Assembly (NCBI GenBank): GCA_965278995.1
Contig: OZ257136.1
Coordinates: forward strand, 5,394,001-5,458,000
DNA from: JADJYF01 sp965278995
GTDB taxonomy: Bacteria; Pseudomonadota; Gammaproteobacteria; Ga0077536
Direction of reading: 5' to 3'
Length of the DNA: 64,000 nt
Made by a program: the position numbers and the translations under genes. The notes under the pieces were generated by a model that ran no database searches, was not told the origin of the DNA, and saw only the letters and a program-made list of their open reading frames with translations. The stretch's first letter is position 1. The number at the start of each line of letters is the position of its first letter. This document shows, piece after piece, positions 28,201 through 35,225 of the stretch.

Positions 28201-31200
28201 CATCCAGAAAGATATTGGCTGCCGAGAAACGCAATCTGCCGGCCGCCGACAGCGGGAGATCCGGTGCCGTATCGGCTGGTAGGACCCGCAGCGTTCCGCG
28301 ACCTGGGGACTCCAGCTTGATGCTGAAATCGGTCAAGGTCGTCGGATAGATCTGTCGAGCCTGTAAGGTGATGTCGCCGCTGCCGATCAAGTCGCCGCGC
28401 AGCGGCTGGGCAGTCAACGACTGGACCAGGTTGCCGCGCATACGCAGATCGCCTGTGCTGCGCAGTGTCGACTGAGCAAAGCCGTGCAAGGTTGTTGAGC
28501 CGACCAATTCGAGCAGCTGCCCGTGTACGTCGAGTCTGCCATCGCCCAGCGTAGAGGCGGCCGCGGACTGCCACTCGAGACTGCTGCCCAGCGCGACATG
28601 TGGGGCGCTCAATGCGACGATATTTCCCGGACTTGCGTCACTGGCTGCCCAGTCGATAATTGGCGCATCCAGGATGAGCTGTATCGGAAGGTCGAGACTG
28701 ATGTCGCCTTTGAATCGGATCGCTCCGCGTTGTGTGGCGGGGAACGGTTCGGTGACCACGGTCCTTAGGGTCAGCGAACCAAATTCACCACGCGTGACGA
28801 GCGATGGATCGAGCAGCGCCAAACCATTTCGTTCCATCGGGATCGGACCGTCGAGTGCCGCTACCGGGTTCGCTGACGTCAGCCGACCGACTTCGATGAT
28901 ACGCGCACGACGCGGATATGGCGTCGCGCCACTCGGTGTTTGCGACGGCTCACTGCGGCGAGTTGTATCCAATGTCACCGTCAGTTCACCCGGAATGGCA
29001 CCGGGGCCATCTCCTGGCGCTCCGCGCAGGTCTCCGTCGATGAAGATGCCTTCGGCCGCAATCAACGCGATGTTGCCGCCGGCCGATCCCACTGCGTACG
29101 GTTTGATTAAGGGATTGTCGATGCCGGTTGCACGTCCCGGCAGGTCAAGTATTGTCCCTATTCCGGAAACGTCGATCGACGCACCGCGATCGATAGCCAC
29201 ATAGCCCCGATCAGCCTGCAGAGTGACATTGCCGCCGTTGAGAACCTTCCCGGTACGGAACCCCAGCGGGTGGGTGGATCGCACGAAAGACCCTCGAGCG
29301 TCGAGCTGAGCGAGGTTCCCCAGCCGGATTGCCTGTCCGGCGTCGAAACCGAGGTCTGCGATATCATTGCCGAGCGCGGTCAGGCGCAGATTAATAATGC
29401 CGCCCGGCGTCACGAGTCTGCCATCGATACGAATGGCGTGGTCCGAGGACAGCGTGAACGTGCCACCCGGATCGCTGGTGATGACGCTTCCAGTCTCCAT
29501 CACGATATCCGCATCGGGCTGATATGCCGGCCCATCGATCGTGCGACGGACGGTGAATGCCAGATTGACCGGCGCGCGTTGCTCCAGCGGCAGCGTGACG
29601 ACGCGAGCGACATCCGTCAGCGGAGTTCCGTTCGGTGCGCGCGTCGCGCGCTGGTCGAACGCGAGATTCTTCGCGGCCAGAGCGAGGTTGACGCCGGATT
29701 CGATACGGACATTTCCGGCGTTCGAGGTCAAGGCGTAACGACTGAATCCGCCGTCAAGCAACGAGGGCGCCGCAAGCGTCAGCTGCCCTGGGATATCGCT
29801 CGTGCGTCGATCGGCTGCCGAGACGGTAATCGCATTCGCTGTGAGGTTCAGCGTCCCGCCAGTCATCAATGCGTAACTCGTGAGCGTTGCACCGAGTTCG
29901 AAGGTATGCGTTCCGAGCCCGTAGGTTCGTAGTGTGATGTCTCCACCGTGGCCGTACTGGAGCGCGCCTGATTTCTCCAGCCATGCGCCGCCGCTTGCAT
30001 CCAGCATTGCGCCGGCTGGCATCAGCAGATCGGCATACGCGTCGAACGTTATCGCTCCGCCATGGATGGTCGCGACATCCATCATAAGTGGTGACGCGGA
30101 CTGCGGAGTGTCATTGGTCCAAAGGCCACGTGTGTCGACTCTCGCGTTCACTGACAGCCGTATATCGCCGGCAATATCCGGGGCGCTGACTGTCGGCAGC
30201 ACGCTCCGCAGTGTGACCGTACCGCCCGGTGCGACGACGGTGCCGTTGAGGTTGATCTGGCCACCCGTCAAGGAGAGACGACCGGCAGCGGGTAGTGTCA
30301 CTACACTTGACGCATCCAGCGTGATGAGTCCTGCCGTCAGAATGTCGATATCGCTGACGCCCGATACGCGTGCGAAATCGTCAGCAAAGACCTGTTCGTC
30401 GAGGGCGGACGGCCGTGCATGGCTGAAGCGCACCGCAGGCTGTGCCTGATGCGACCAAGCGAGATCGAGGCTGAATCGGCCTCCTGACGGACGCTCCATG
30501 GCATCCCGCTGATAAAGTCCATACACCGTGTCCGCGTTCAGAGTACCGGCAAACGCGCTATCGCGCGTCTTGATGGCCAGGCTGCCGGCTGCCTTCCCTT
30601 CGTCATATTGCGGGACGTGCGCACTACCCGGGATCACCTGCCAGCTTTCGGCGACGCCCCATTTCCGGTGTACCTTGGTAATCTCGCCGGCAATCCCGTC
30701 GTACCGCAAATCGGGATCCGCATCTGCGAGGTTATAGATCCGGCCGAAAGCCGTGAGCCACGTCGAAGTGACGAAGCCGGCAGCGTATCGAACGCTACCG
30801 CCTGCAATGTCAATCCTGGCTCCTGCATGAACGGTCGTTCCACCTTCGGAGTTGAGGACTACCGCACCACCGGTGGTCGTGCGTTCCTGGACAGTCCGTT
30901 GTACACGAGCGCGCGCGCCTGTCGTGTCGATGGTTCTGTTCGCGGTTCGGCCATCCAACGTCACGGTACGACCTTGAAGTACACCGTTCTTCTGTCGCGG
31001 TGCGTCACGTATCTCGTTAGTTCGTACTTCAACGTCAAGCTGGTGACGCTGCATCGGCAATTCGACGTTCCGCAGACCGGACACATCAATGTGGCTCCCT
31101 GCTGCAAGCGTGATGTGACTGCCATTGCTCCCTGAAGTCGTAGCCAGTGGCACATCCGGGTGTTCGCTCGCGGTCAACGTTACACGGCCGCCGCGTGCAG

Positions 31201-32374
31201 AAATGCGTGCTTCATTCGCCAATGTGATGCGACGCGCAGCGAGTTCGATCGCGGATTTCGGCTGCGCCTGATCGTCGACTGCTGTACGCGCGGTCGTATC
31301 CAGAACCACGGCGGTATGACTTCCGCCCGACAAAGTCACGTCCGCGCTGGTTCCCAGACTATCGCCGGTAGGCACTCCCCGTTGGGTCGTTCGAGGCTGC
31401 AGCAAGAGACGAGCGCTGCCGTTGACGGTTTGCAATTGCGCGCCTTCACGAGCGAGCAGACGGACTGTGCCGTTCAGATTGACTGCAGTGGAAGCCTGGA
31501 CCACGCCTTTCTGATTGACAGCGAATCCCAGCAAGGTGGCATTGCCGCGATCGGCGACGACCTGTCCGAGGTTAGTGACTTCGCCACCGGTGGCCACTTC
31601 AACCAGCAATCCACGGATGTCGGATTGCGGATCCGCCTCCTGAAGATACACTTTGTCAGTTGCTGCCACGAGCAATGCCTGTCCATCGCCTGCGACAATT
31701 TCACCGCGATTTTCAACAGACGGTGCAGCGAGGAGAATGCGGCCGCCGGCGGCGTTGGTTGCGATATGCGCACCCGGTGCGAGCGTAATCGAAATGCGCT
31801 GCAGTTTACCGGCAGCATCACGAAGCAGATTGCCATTGTCATCGCGCAAGTAGAAGTCGCCATTGCCGCTGAGTGCGGCAAGCGGATTCGATTGATCGAC
31901 CGAATCATTGATGAACTTGCTGATGCCGCGTTCAAGCGCTTGCTCGCTGATGTCGAGCGTGGATGCGACCAGCGAATTCACATCGACGCGCGAATCCGGC
32001 CCGAACAGAAAGCCATTCTGGTTGACGAGATAGACCTGGCCATTCGCTGTCAGCGTCCCCAGAATCCGACTCGGATCCGCCTGATGGATCCGATTCAACG
32101 CGACTGAACTGCTGGACGGTTGCTCGAAGCGGACGGTGTTGCCGCGGCCAATATTGAAATTCTGCCAATTGAGGATTGCGCGGTCCGTCTGTTGACGGAC
32201 GGTCAAGGAATTGGCAGTGGCGCCGAGCTGTGCACCACCTGCAGTCACCCATTGCACAGCGGGCACGGGCAGCTCGCCGGCGATAGCAGAAAACGAGCAG
32301 AACGCTGCGAGGAGCCATCGGCGGGTACGCAAGGCAGGTGAACCTTGCAAGATGGCGGGAGGATCGACTGACAT
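22289..32374 (-). CDS. Giant filamentous-haemagglutinin-like exoprotein (TpsA)
   Basis: About 3361 residues from the ATG complementary to 32372-32374; a TTG at 32440 is the alternative. A signal peptide (TRRWLLAAFCSFSAIAGELP) is followed by the TPS secretion domain (residues about 40-310): ANSLTVRQQTDRAILNWQNF, VALNRIHQADPSRILGTLTA, then QNGFLFGPDSRVDVNSLVAS. The middle is a long beta-helix rich in G/S/T/D/N. The C-terminus (FFVGGPPPVVAIAAG and EVRILTTIDVRVLDWDGQ) matches the filamentous-haemagglutinin family with a DUF3739-type end. Its partner TpsB is encoded at 40518 in the divergent operon. Few cysteines. Likely a surface adhesin or scaffold. Confidence 0.9.
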   Translation of the reverse strand: MSVDPPAILQGSPALRTRRWLLAAFCSFSAIAGELPVPAVQWVTAGGAQLGATANSLTVRQQTDRAILNWQNFNIGRGNTVRFEQPSSSSVALNRIHQADPSRILGTLTANGQVYLVNQNGFLFGPDSRVDVNSLVASTLDISEQALERGISKFINDSVDQSNPLAALSGNGDFYLRDDNGNLLRDAAGKLQRISITLAPGAHIATNAAGGRILLAAPSVENRGEIVAGDGQALLVAATDKVYLQEADPQSDIRGLLVEVATGGEVTNLGQVVADRGNATLLGFAVNQKGVVQASTAVNLNGTVRLLAREGAQLQTVNGSARLLLQPRTTQRGVPTGDSLGTSADVTLSGGSHTAVVLDTTARTAVDDQAQPKSAIELAARRITLANEARISARGGRVTLTASEHPDVPLATTSGSNGSHITLAAGSHIDVSGLRNVELPMQRHQLDVEVRTNEIRDAPRQKNGVLQGRTVTLDGRTANRTIDTTGARARVQRTVQERTTTGGAVVLNSEGGTTVHAGARIDIAGGSVRYAAGFVTSTWLTAFGRIYNLADADPDLRYDGIAGEITKVHRKWGVAESWQVIPGSAHVPQYDEGKAAGSLAIKTRDSAFAGTLNADTVYGLYQRDAMERPSGGRFSLDLAWSHQAQPAVRFSHARPSALDEQVFADDFARVSGVSDIDILTAGLITLDASSVVTLPAAGRLSLTGGQINLNGTVVAPGGTVTLRSVLPTVSAPDIAGDIRLSVNARVDTRGLWTNDTPQSASPLMMDVATIHGGAITFDAYADLLMPAGAMLDASGGAWLEKSGALQYGHGGDITLRTYGLGTHTFELGATLTSYALMTGGTLNLTANAITVSAADRRTSDIPGQLTLAAPSLLDGGFSRYALTSNAGNVRIESGVNLALAAKNLAFDQRATRAPNGTPLTDVARVVTLPLEQRAPVNLAFTVRRTIDGPAYQPDADIVMETGSVITSDPGGTFTLSSDHAIRIDGRLVTPGGIINLRLTALGNDIADLGFDAGQAIRLGNLAQLDARGSFVRSTHPLGFRTGKVLNGGNVTLQADRGYVAIDRGASIDVSGIGTILDLPGRATGIDNPLIKPYAVGSAGGNIALIAAEGIFIDGDLRGAPGDGPGAIPGELTVTLDTTRRSEPSQTPSGATPYPRRARIIEVGRLTSANPVAALDGPIPMERNGLALLDPSLVTRGEFGSLTLRTVVTEPFPATQRGAIRFKGDISLDLPIQLILDAPIIDWAASDASPGNIVALSAPHVALGSSLEWQSAAASTLGDGRLDVHGQLLELVGSTTLHGFAQSTLRSTGDLRMRGNLVQSLTAQPLRGDLIGSGDITLQARQIYPTTLTDFSIKLESPGRGTLRVLPADTAPDLPLSAAGRLRFSAANIFLDGTIRAPFGTLEINAGDQLIVGMGGLLSTTASNTTIPFGRLQGGFDWIYPLGTTSLILDGSPAKSIVLNATRVDLQPGATLDLSGGGDLHAFEFIAGPGGSRDLLAASGANGAFAVLSDLGSGWAPFDPLESPSSALDVRTQVHLDGTSGLPEGTFARLPAHYALLPGAFLVTPVAGTRDLTPGTRLSGSDGAPIVSGYYSTTGTAFRDVRTQGFVVEPGAIARSRAEYDERTASSFFHERSGARIPGDAGNVAIAAMQSLNLAAAFTATTLGGRGGWLDIQTDRIRIARDGSPSPSGVLGINERQLNALNLESVFLGGTRVEHAQDTRLNVATRSIQIQPGVNLIGSEFLFAARDSIDIGAGATIEAAGAMVANPALLSFSDAISGGGTGALLRVSTGGAAQLVRQGALDTSRGSLQIASGAMVRSAGSILIDATATTNLRGRIDMPRGVLTLGADHINLGAVPDFQPGMTLTPVVLGASAPDALFLNARTAINLFGPTFLSTRNLTLNTPALRAVGDLSPDAVLNADRIVLTNGFDTPAPSANIGRGALALNAGEIVLGPGNIDVTGFSHVSLDASDALLGQGTSTLAVHGDLTLTAGVIQAGAAAETRIVAAGHHLSTRARANGKRAADAGLGARVSLVADYITHGGVLELTGGTARLEALVGDIELLADSVIDVSGRRVFLREIGLDVDAGRIVLDSMQGNVRLSPQASVAIGTVSGNGNSGSLTVAAPDGQFIIGGALSAGNSGSGRGAQLNLRAAGWNTDTFDQLLNAVMSSGPLDSVAITQNFGNISLDETSSFHAHDIALTAQRGRIQIDGELNAVGASAGRIALNAADTLTLGPSGRLRASATGIGATGGMVMLTSSRAPTDHRRSISIAAGSRIEVAGGAHGTGGTVMLRVARDGNEVSVDVAEHTVSGAARMEAEAVRTYAVGNDYAVTTDDISHWRADTAAFMASSGSNATHLAGFNWLPGVELTATGDLTLATAWDLLAWRFQAPGQTPFPGTLTLRAGGALILDATLSDAFAFGALPGASPIAQPMDLLQPDRSWSYRLVAGADLDSPDPLATDSSRATGRDITLGRAVTVRTGTGSIDVAAADSIRLTDESSAIYTAGRPTDSERYGSFGSLFARTLFYGEYPVDGGSISLRAGRDVIGAATTQLMSDWLVRNGTWDPANPGAVGMRPTAWAIAFDNLVNGAAPPNGNQNIRRGFRQNVGTLGGGDVRIESGGNIIDLSVMLPTTGKPTGAFNNGRFTANTVDVQGGGDLVVDAAGDLLGGTFYVERGSADLRVAGDIRGGNQYTAGPLLALGDTRMSMTAGGDVLLGAAFNPLLLRAAVYTDKIAMFATYTDASALQLTALGGNLVLNNDTSIVADQFKVFDNIVPSGGPVLATTEDLTALTIYPGSLSALAPSGNLEIVNGMSLFPSAIGSLQLIARRDLIFGHTDNVVIVNQSDIDPARLPSIAKPAKEVIELTARMKLLSAPPTGDVTFFHAPTLLHKMDLQPARVMADQGSVLASASSLLSAAEPLWISAGLDLDGLSILLQNLRDQDVSQIEAGRDLRYATHRDPSGGVLNLNQRIEVAGPGLVQVRSGRNIDLGTSKGITSVGDTLNPALPDTGASLAVWAGVRANPDFVAFVKQYLGVSADSRRRLRDSLALFDSPAPPADTDLLAAFSALDEPWRRDFAQSILFDELRESGAAAASEADRVERARLYERGFDAIAGLFGRVAGGGNISLYFSKLQTIDGGDINLLAPFGDINIGLASAFSGQKPSSELGVVVQRSGNFNALASGDFDVNQSRVFTLGGGDITIWSSNGDIDAGRGAKAAITTPAPVPRLDERGNLVVDFPPTVAGSGIRAQAGTLDGSDFGDVTLAAPKGFIDAGEAGIAGQNVRVGALAIIGADNIAATDFFVGGPPPVVAIAAGLTGINNLTSQAATLGEKGMQRQTAENAAAQTPPEVRILTTIDVRVLDWDGQ

Positions 32375-32458
32375 TCCGGGCAATTGGCGGCAGTCAAACC
32401 ACTTCAGTGCTGGCCGCAAATGGACCACCACGATATTCAATCGATGTCGCAGGGCGCT

Positions 32459-32494
32459 GCCGGCGTATTTTCCTCGAACGGAAAATACGCCGGC
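32459..32494 (-). terminator. 15-bp hairpin between the PstS-like gene and the TpsA gene
   Basis: GCCGGCGTATTTTCC, a 6-base loop, then its exact complement, starting 8 bp after the stop of the gene ending at 32502 and ending 85 bp before the TpsA start. No downstream T run. It may partly terminate transcription or protect the 3' end of the upstream message, so that the binding protein is made in excess over the giant exoprotein. Confidence 0.6.
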
Positions 32495-32501
32495 CTATCA
32501 C

Positions 32502-34133
32502 TCAAAAGTCCGAGGTCCCGGTCGCCCCGCCATTATACGTTTGTGAAGGATTGACCATCGGCACTCGGCAATTCGATATGTTGCCGTTCTGGATATGGGT
32601 GAATGGTGTCACCGGGTTGGCGAGATTGAAGACTGAATCTGCGGCGAATCCGTTAGTGCCGAGCGCGAGAAACCCGCCCGTGACGCCGGTGACCACTGAC
32701 GTGCCGTCACAGGTGTTGCAGAACTTGTGGGTCACGGCATTGTTTCGCAAGGCGAGCACCGTTGGTTTCTTGGCTTCCGCCACGATCGCATTGACGACTG
32801 CAAACTGGTTGGCTGTCAATCCGGTCGGTGCACCGGGATAGGGGAGCGCAGCGTTTGCGTTCCATTTCGGCCAGATGGCGGTGAAATCAGCCCAGTAGTT
32901 GTACTTGCCCTTCGCTGCATTTTCGATGGTGGGCGCTACGCTATCCAACTTGACGAACCGATAAGCGAGCGTATCGTTGATGTTCTGATCGGTTGTCGTC
33001 ACGCCCACCGCCCACTTCCCGGCCATCGTCGCATTCATGCAGGTGTTCATGTTCGAGAAACTTTCCGTACCGACCACGTCTGAAAGGATGCCCGGAAAGC
33101 CCGCCTGTGCAGGTAGCGGCGAGACAGCGGCTTTACCCGCACACGGATTGTTCAAGATATAAATATTCAGTTTGACCTGCGTGCCGATGCCAGGGTCGCG
33201 TTTGCAGACATGCACCAGTGCGCCGCCGGCACCGTCATAGTCGGATGGCTGCAACCCGAGGCCGGCAGCGAATGACGGCAACGACTGCGCCGGACCGCTG
33301 GTCGGCTTCACGACGAAAGCATTCCAGTCGATTATCTGGCCACTGAACAAGCTGGCGACCTTCGAGCGCGAAAGGGTCGGCATGCAGGCCTGCGTTTCGT
33401 TCTGCGCGAGGCTGGTCGGCTGGCAGGCAGGTGCCAGCAGGCCAGACGCTACCTGAGCCGCCTGCAGCCCTTTGTACAGGCTGTTGGTCACAATGATGCC
33501 GTCCAGCTTGCCCTGCAGCGAACTGACGTTGAACTTCGAGATCTTGTTCGGATCGGCGTTCTGAAATGCGCCGACCGATGGAGGCGGCAGGTTGTCCGCG
33601 CCGACAAATGCTGCCGGTTCTGTATCCGAGAGCCCCAGATTCGAACGTACACCTGCGGTCAGTGCCGTGCACAGATAATACCCTGTCCCGCCGGATGTCA
33701 CGGATGTCGAAGCGACCCCGGCAATCGTAATGCTGGCATCCTGCAGAGTGCAGGTACCCGTACGCGGGTCGAGGCTGTTGAACGGCGTGTTCGATATCAA
33801 CGTCAATGCGCCGTGTGCGGAACCGTCCTTGCGGCGTTTGCTGAACAGGATTTTCGGATTGGCGACGGTCGTTCCGGTGACTTTGGAAGTATCCGCATCG
33901 CAAAATACTGCCCAGTAGTCCTGATCGATCGGCGAACTTCCGGTAAAACCATACATGTGCCGGTTGGCGTTATTGAGGCAGATGGAATTGATGATACCGG
34001 TGTCGATCCCTTGCGCGCCGGCGGCAAACACGACCACGTCCGGCGTGACTGCCGGTCCGTAGGCTATAGCCGGTGCTCCAATCGCGCTCGACGCGACTGC
34101 CATCGTGGCGATGATGCGTTGAAATAATGTCAT
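32502..34133 (-). CDS. PstS-like exported substrate-binding protein
   Basis: 543 residues. Signal peptide MTLFQRIIATMAVASSAIGA-PAIAYG. Hallmarks of the PBP/PstS-like superfamily: RSKVASLFSGQIIDWNAF, VCKRDPGIGTQVKLNIYI, WAVGVTTTDQNINDTLAYRF, VKLDSVAPTIENAAKGKYNY. Several Cys pairs (CDADTSK, CKRDPG, NTCMN, CNTCDG) point to an oxidising compartment. The family binds tetrahedral oxyanions such as phosphate; no dedicated ABC permease accompanies it. It sits between a VPVPA-tailed protein and the TpsA exoprotein in an operon whose divergent promoter carries ModE-like boxes. Molybdate is therefore a possible ligand (inference). Confidence 0.72.
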   Translation of the reverse strand: MTLFQRIIATMAVASSAIGAPAIAYGPAVTPDVVVFAAGAQGIDTGIINSICLNNANRHMYGFTGSSPIDQDYWAVFCDADTSKVTGTTVANPKILFSKRRKDGSAHGALTLISNTPFNSLDPRTGTCTLQDASITIAGVASTSVTSGGTGYYLCTALTAGVRSNLGLSDTEPAAFVGADNLPPPSVGAFQNADPNKISKFNVSSLQGKLDGIIVTNSLYKGLQAAQVASGLLAPACQPTSLAQNETQACMPTLSRSKVASLFSGQIIDWNAFVVKPTSGPAQSLPSFAAGLGLQPSDYDGAGGALVHVCKRDPGIGTQVKLNIYILNNPCAGKAAVSPLPAQAGFPGILSDVVGTESFSNMNTCMNATMAGKWAVGVTTTDQNINDTLAYRFVKLDSVAPTIENAAKGKYNYWADFTAIWPKWNANAALPYPGAPTGLTANQFAVVNAIVAEAKKPTVLALRNNAVTHKFCNTCDGTSVVTGVTGGFLALGTNGFAADSVFNLANPVTPFTHIQNGNISNCRVPMVNPSQTYNGGATGTSDF

Positions 34134-34191
34134 GTGGGCGAGTCTCCTGGAACAATAACGGTGTTATGAATGTGGATCGACGTGCAACCTG

Positions 34192-35037
34192 TCAGTCGAT
34201 CGACTGCCGTTTGCCGCGCCCTCCGTAACCCGCCATTCCGAGCAACACCGAACCCAGCAGCCAAACCGCAGCAGGCACCGGCACTGCCGAGACCGACGTA
34301 AATGTGAGGAGACCATTCGCATTGAGCGAGTACTGCCCGAGCTGGGAGAATCGCGAAGTTGGGCCGCTGCCCGACCATCCCAGCAGATACAGGTCGAGGA
34401 CCTGACCGACCACGGTCGCCGTCGTCAGACCCCCGATGCCGCCACCGAGATCGATGCCCCATGAGGCATCGTTGAAGTAGGAGAACTGGGTCGCATCGCT
34501 CTGCTCGTCGAGGTTCGCCGCGAAATCGTTTGCCGTAGCACCGGGATGGTCCTCGGTCACCGTAGCGTTCAGATTGTTGATTCGTGAGCGGACGTTTGAG
34601 CTCAGCGTGCTCACTATGCCTGACAGGCCTACGCCCGGTTGTACGCCCTGTACTTCAGCGGGGCTATTTGAAAATGTAGTCACCACGCCGAAATCGGGAT
34701 TGGTATTGAGAGCCCCCAGCGTGTTGTTCGCCGCAACGTTGTATTGGAGCGTCTTGCCGGCGCCGAGCGCCGATAGAAAGCTGCCAAAAAACGGGGCCAC
34801 GCTGGTGCTGGCGAGATCCCATTGCCGCGTGAGTACCGCGCCGCTTGCAATCTCCTCGACCGTTATGCCCAGATCGAGACTGTAGGAAGTCGCCGCTTCT
34901 TCGTTCCATACGCTGAGGAACAATTCGCCACTACCACAGGCACTTGCATTCGTTCCATCGCATGTTGCAGCAAAAGTGTTGCTCAACACCGCGCCGCACA
35001 ATACGCCCATTATCAGGCGTGAGTAGATTGCTTTCAC
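34192..35037 (-). CDS. Exported protein with VPVPA (PEP-CTERM-like) sorting tail
   Basis: 281 residues from a GTG complementary to 35035-35037, which has GGGAGGG at the right distance; the longer frame from 35118 lacks one. Signal peptide KAIYSRLIMGVLCGAVLSNT-FA. The body is low in recognised motifs (LFLSVWNEEAATSYSLDLGI, then WGIDLGGGIGGLTTATVVGQ). The C-terminus VPVPAAVWLLGSVLLGMAGY plus a basic tail is a VPLPA/VPVPA variant of the PEP-CTERM sorting signal. First gene of the minus-strand operon PstS-like/TpsA, transcribed from the ModE-box-bearing region. Confidence 0.75.
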   Translation of the reverse strand: MKAIYSRLIMGVLCGAVLSNTFAATCDGTNASACGSGELFLSVWNEEAATSYSLDLGITVEEIASGAVLTRQWDLASTSVAPFFGSFLSALGAGKTLQYNVAANNTLGALNTNPDFGVVTTFSNSPAEVQGVQPGVGLSGIVSTLSSNVRSRINNLNATVTEDHPGATANDFAANLDEQSDATQFSYFNDASWGIDLGGGIGGLTTATVVGQVLDLYLLGWSGSGPTSRFSQLGQYSLNANGLLTFTSVSAVPVPAAVWLLGSVLLGMAGYGGRGKRQSID

Positions 35038-35132
35038 GTAGCCCTCCCGGGAATTCTCATACTGGACTTGGCGCACGTCTGCGCTTGCTTGGCGTTCGGG
35101 CCGCGTGAATAGCAGCACTGGTTTTTATTGAG

Positions 35133-35156
35133 CGCTATTCTTGATCGAATATAACG
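35133..35156. promoter_or_regulatory. ModE-box-like site 1 in the divergent secretion-locus promoter
   Basis: CGCTATTC (35133-35140), eight bases, ATATAACG (35149-35156). The right half is identical to the other sites. The left half matches 5 of 8, and CGCTAT fits the enteric ModE consensus half-site. It lies in the region between the divergent genes starting at 35037 and 35226. Confidence 0.5.
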
Positions 35157-35181
35157 CATCGCGCAATATGCGATGGCTCAT

Positions 35182-35205
35182 TTCAATATCCACCCGGATA
35201 TAACG
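35182..35205. promoter_or_regulatory. ModE-box-like site 2 in the divergent secretion-locus promoter
   Basis: The right half ATATAACG (35198-35205) is exact. The left half TTCAATAT keeps only the inner ATAT, giving AATATC-N6-GATATA symmetry. It is 20 bp before the ExbB-like start at 35226, so binding would block its promoter or ribosome access. Confidence 0.45.
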
Positions 35206-35225
35206 ATAAGAATTCGAGAGTAAAG

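Noticed and set aside
31160..32107. 315-residue plus-strand frame
   Set aside because: Antisense to the secretion domain of the giant exoprotein, with Arg/Cys-rich composition and no family resemblance.
32374..32440. N-terminal extension of the giant exoprotein from a TTG
   Set aside because: The ATG at 32374 gives a more normal start before the signal peptide; the extension adds no recognisable signal.
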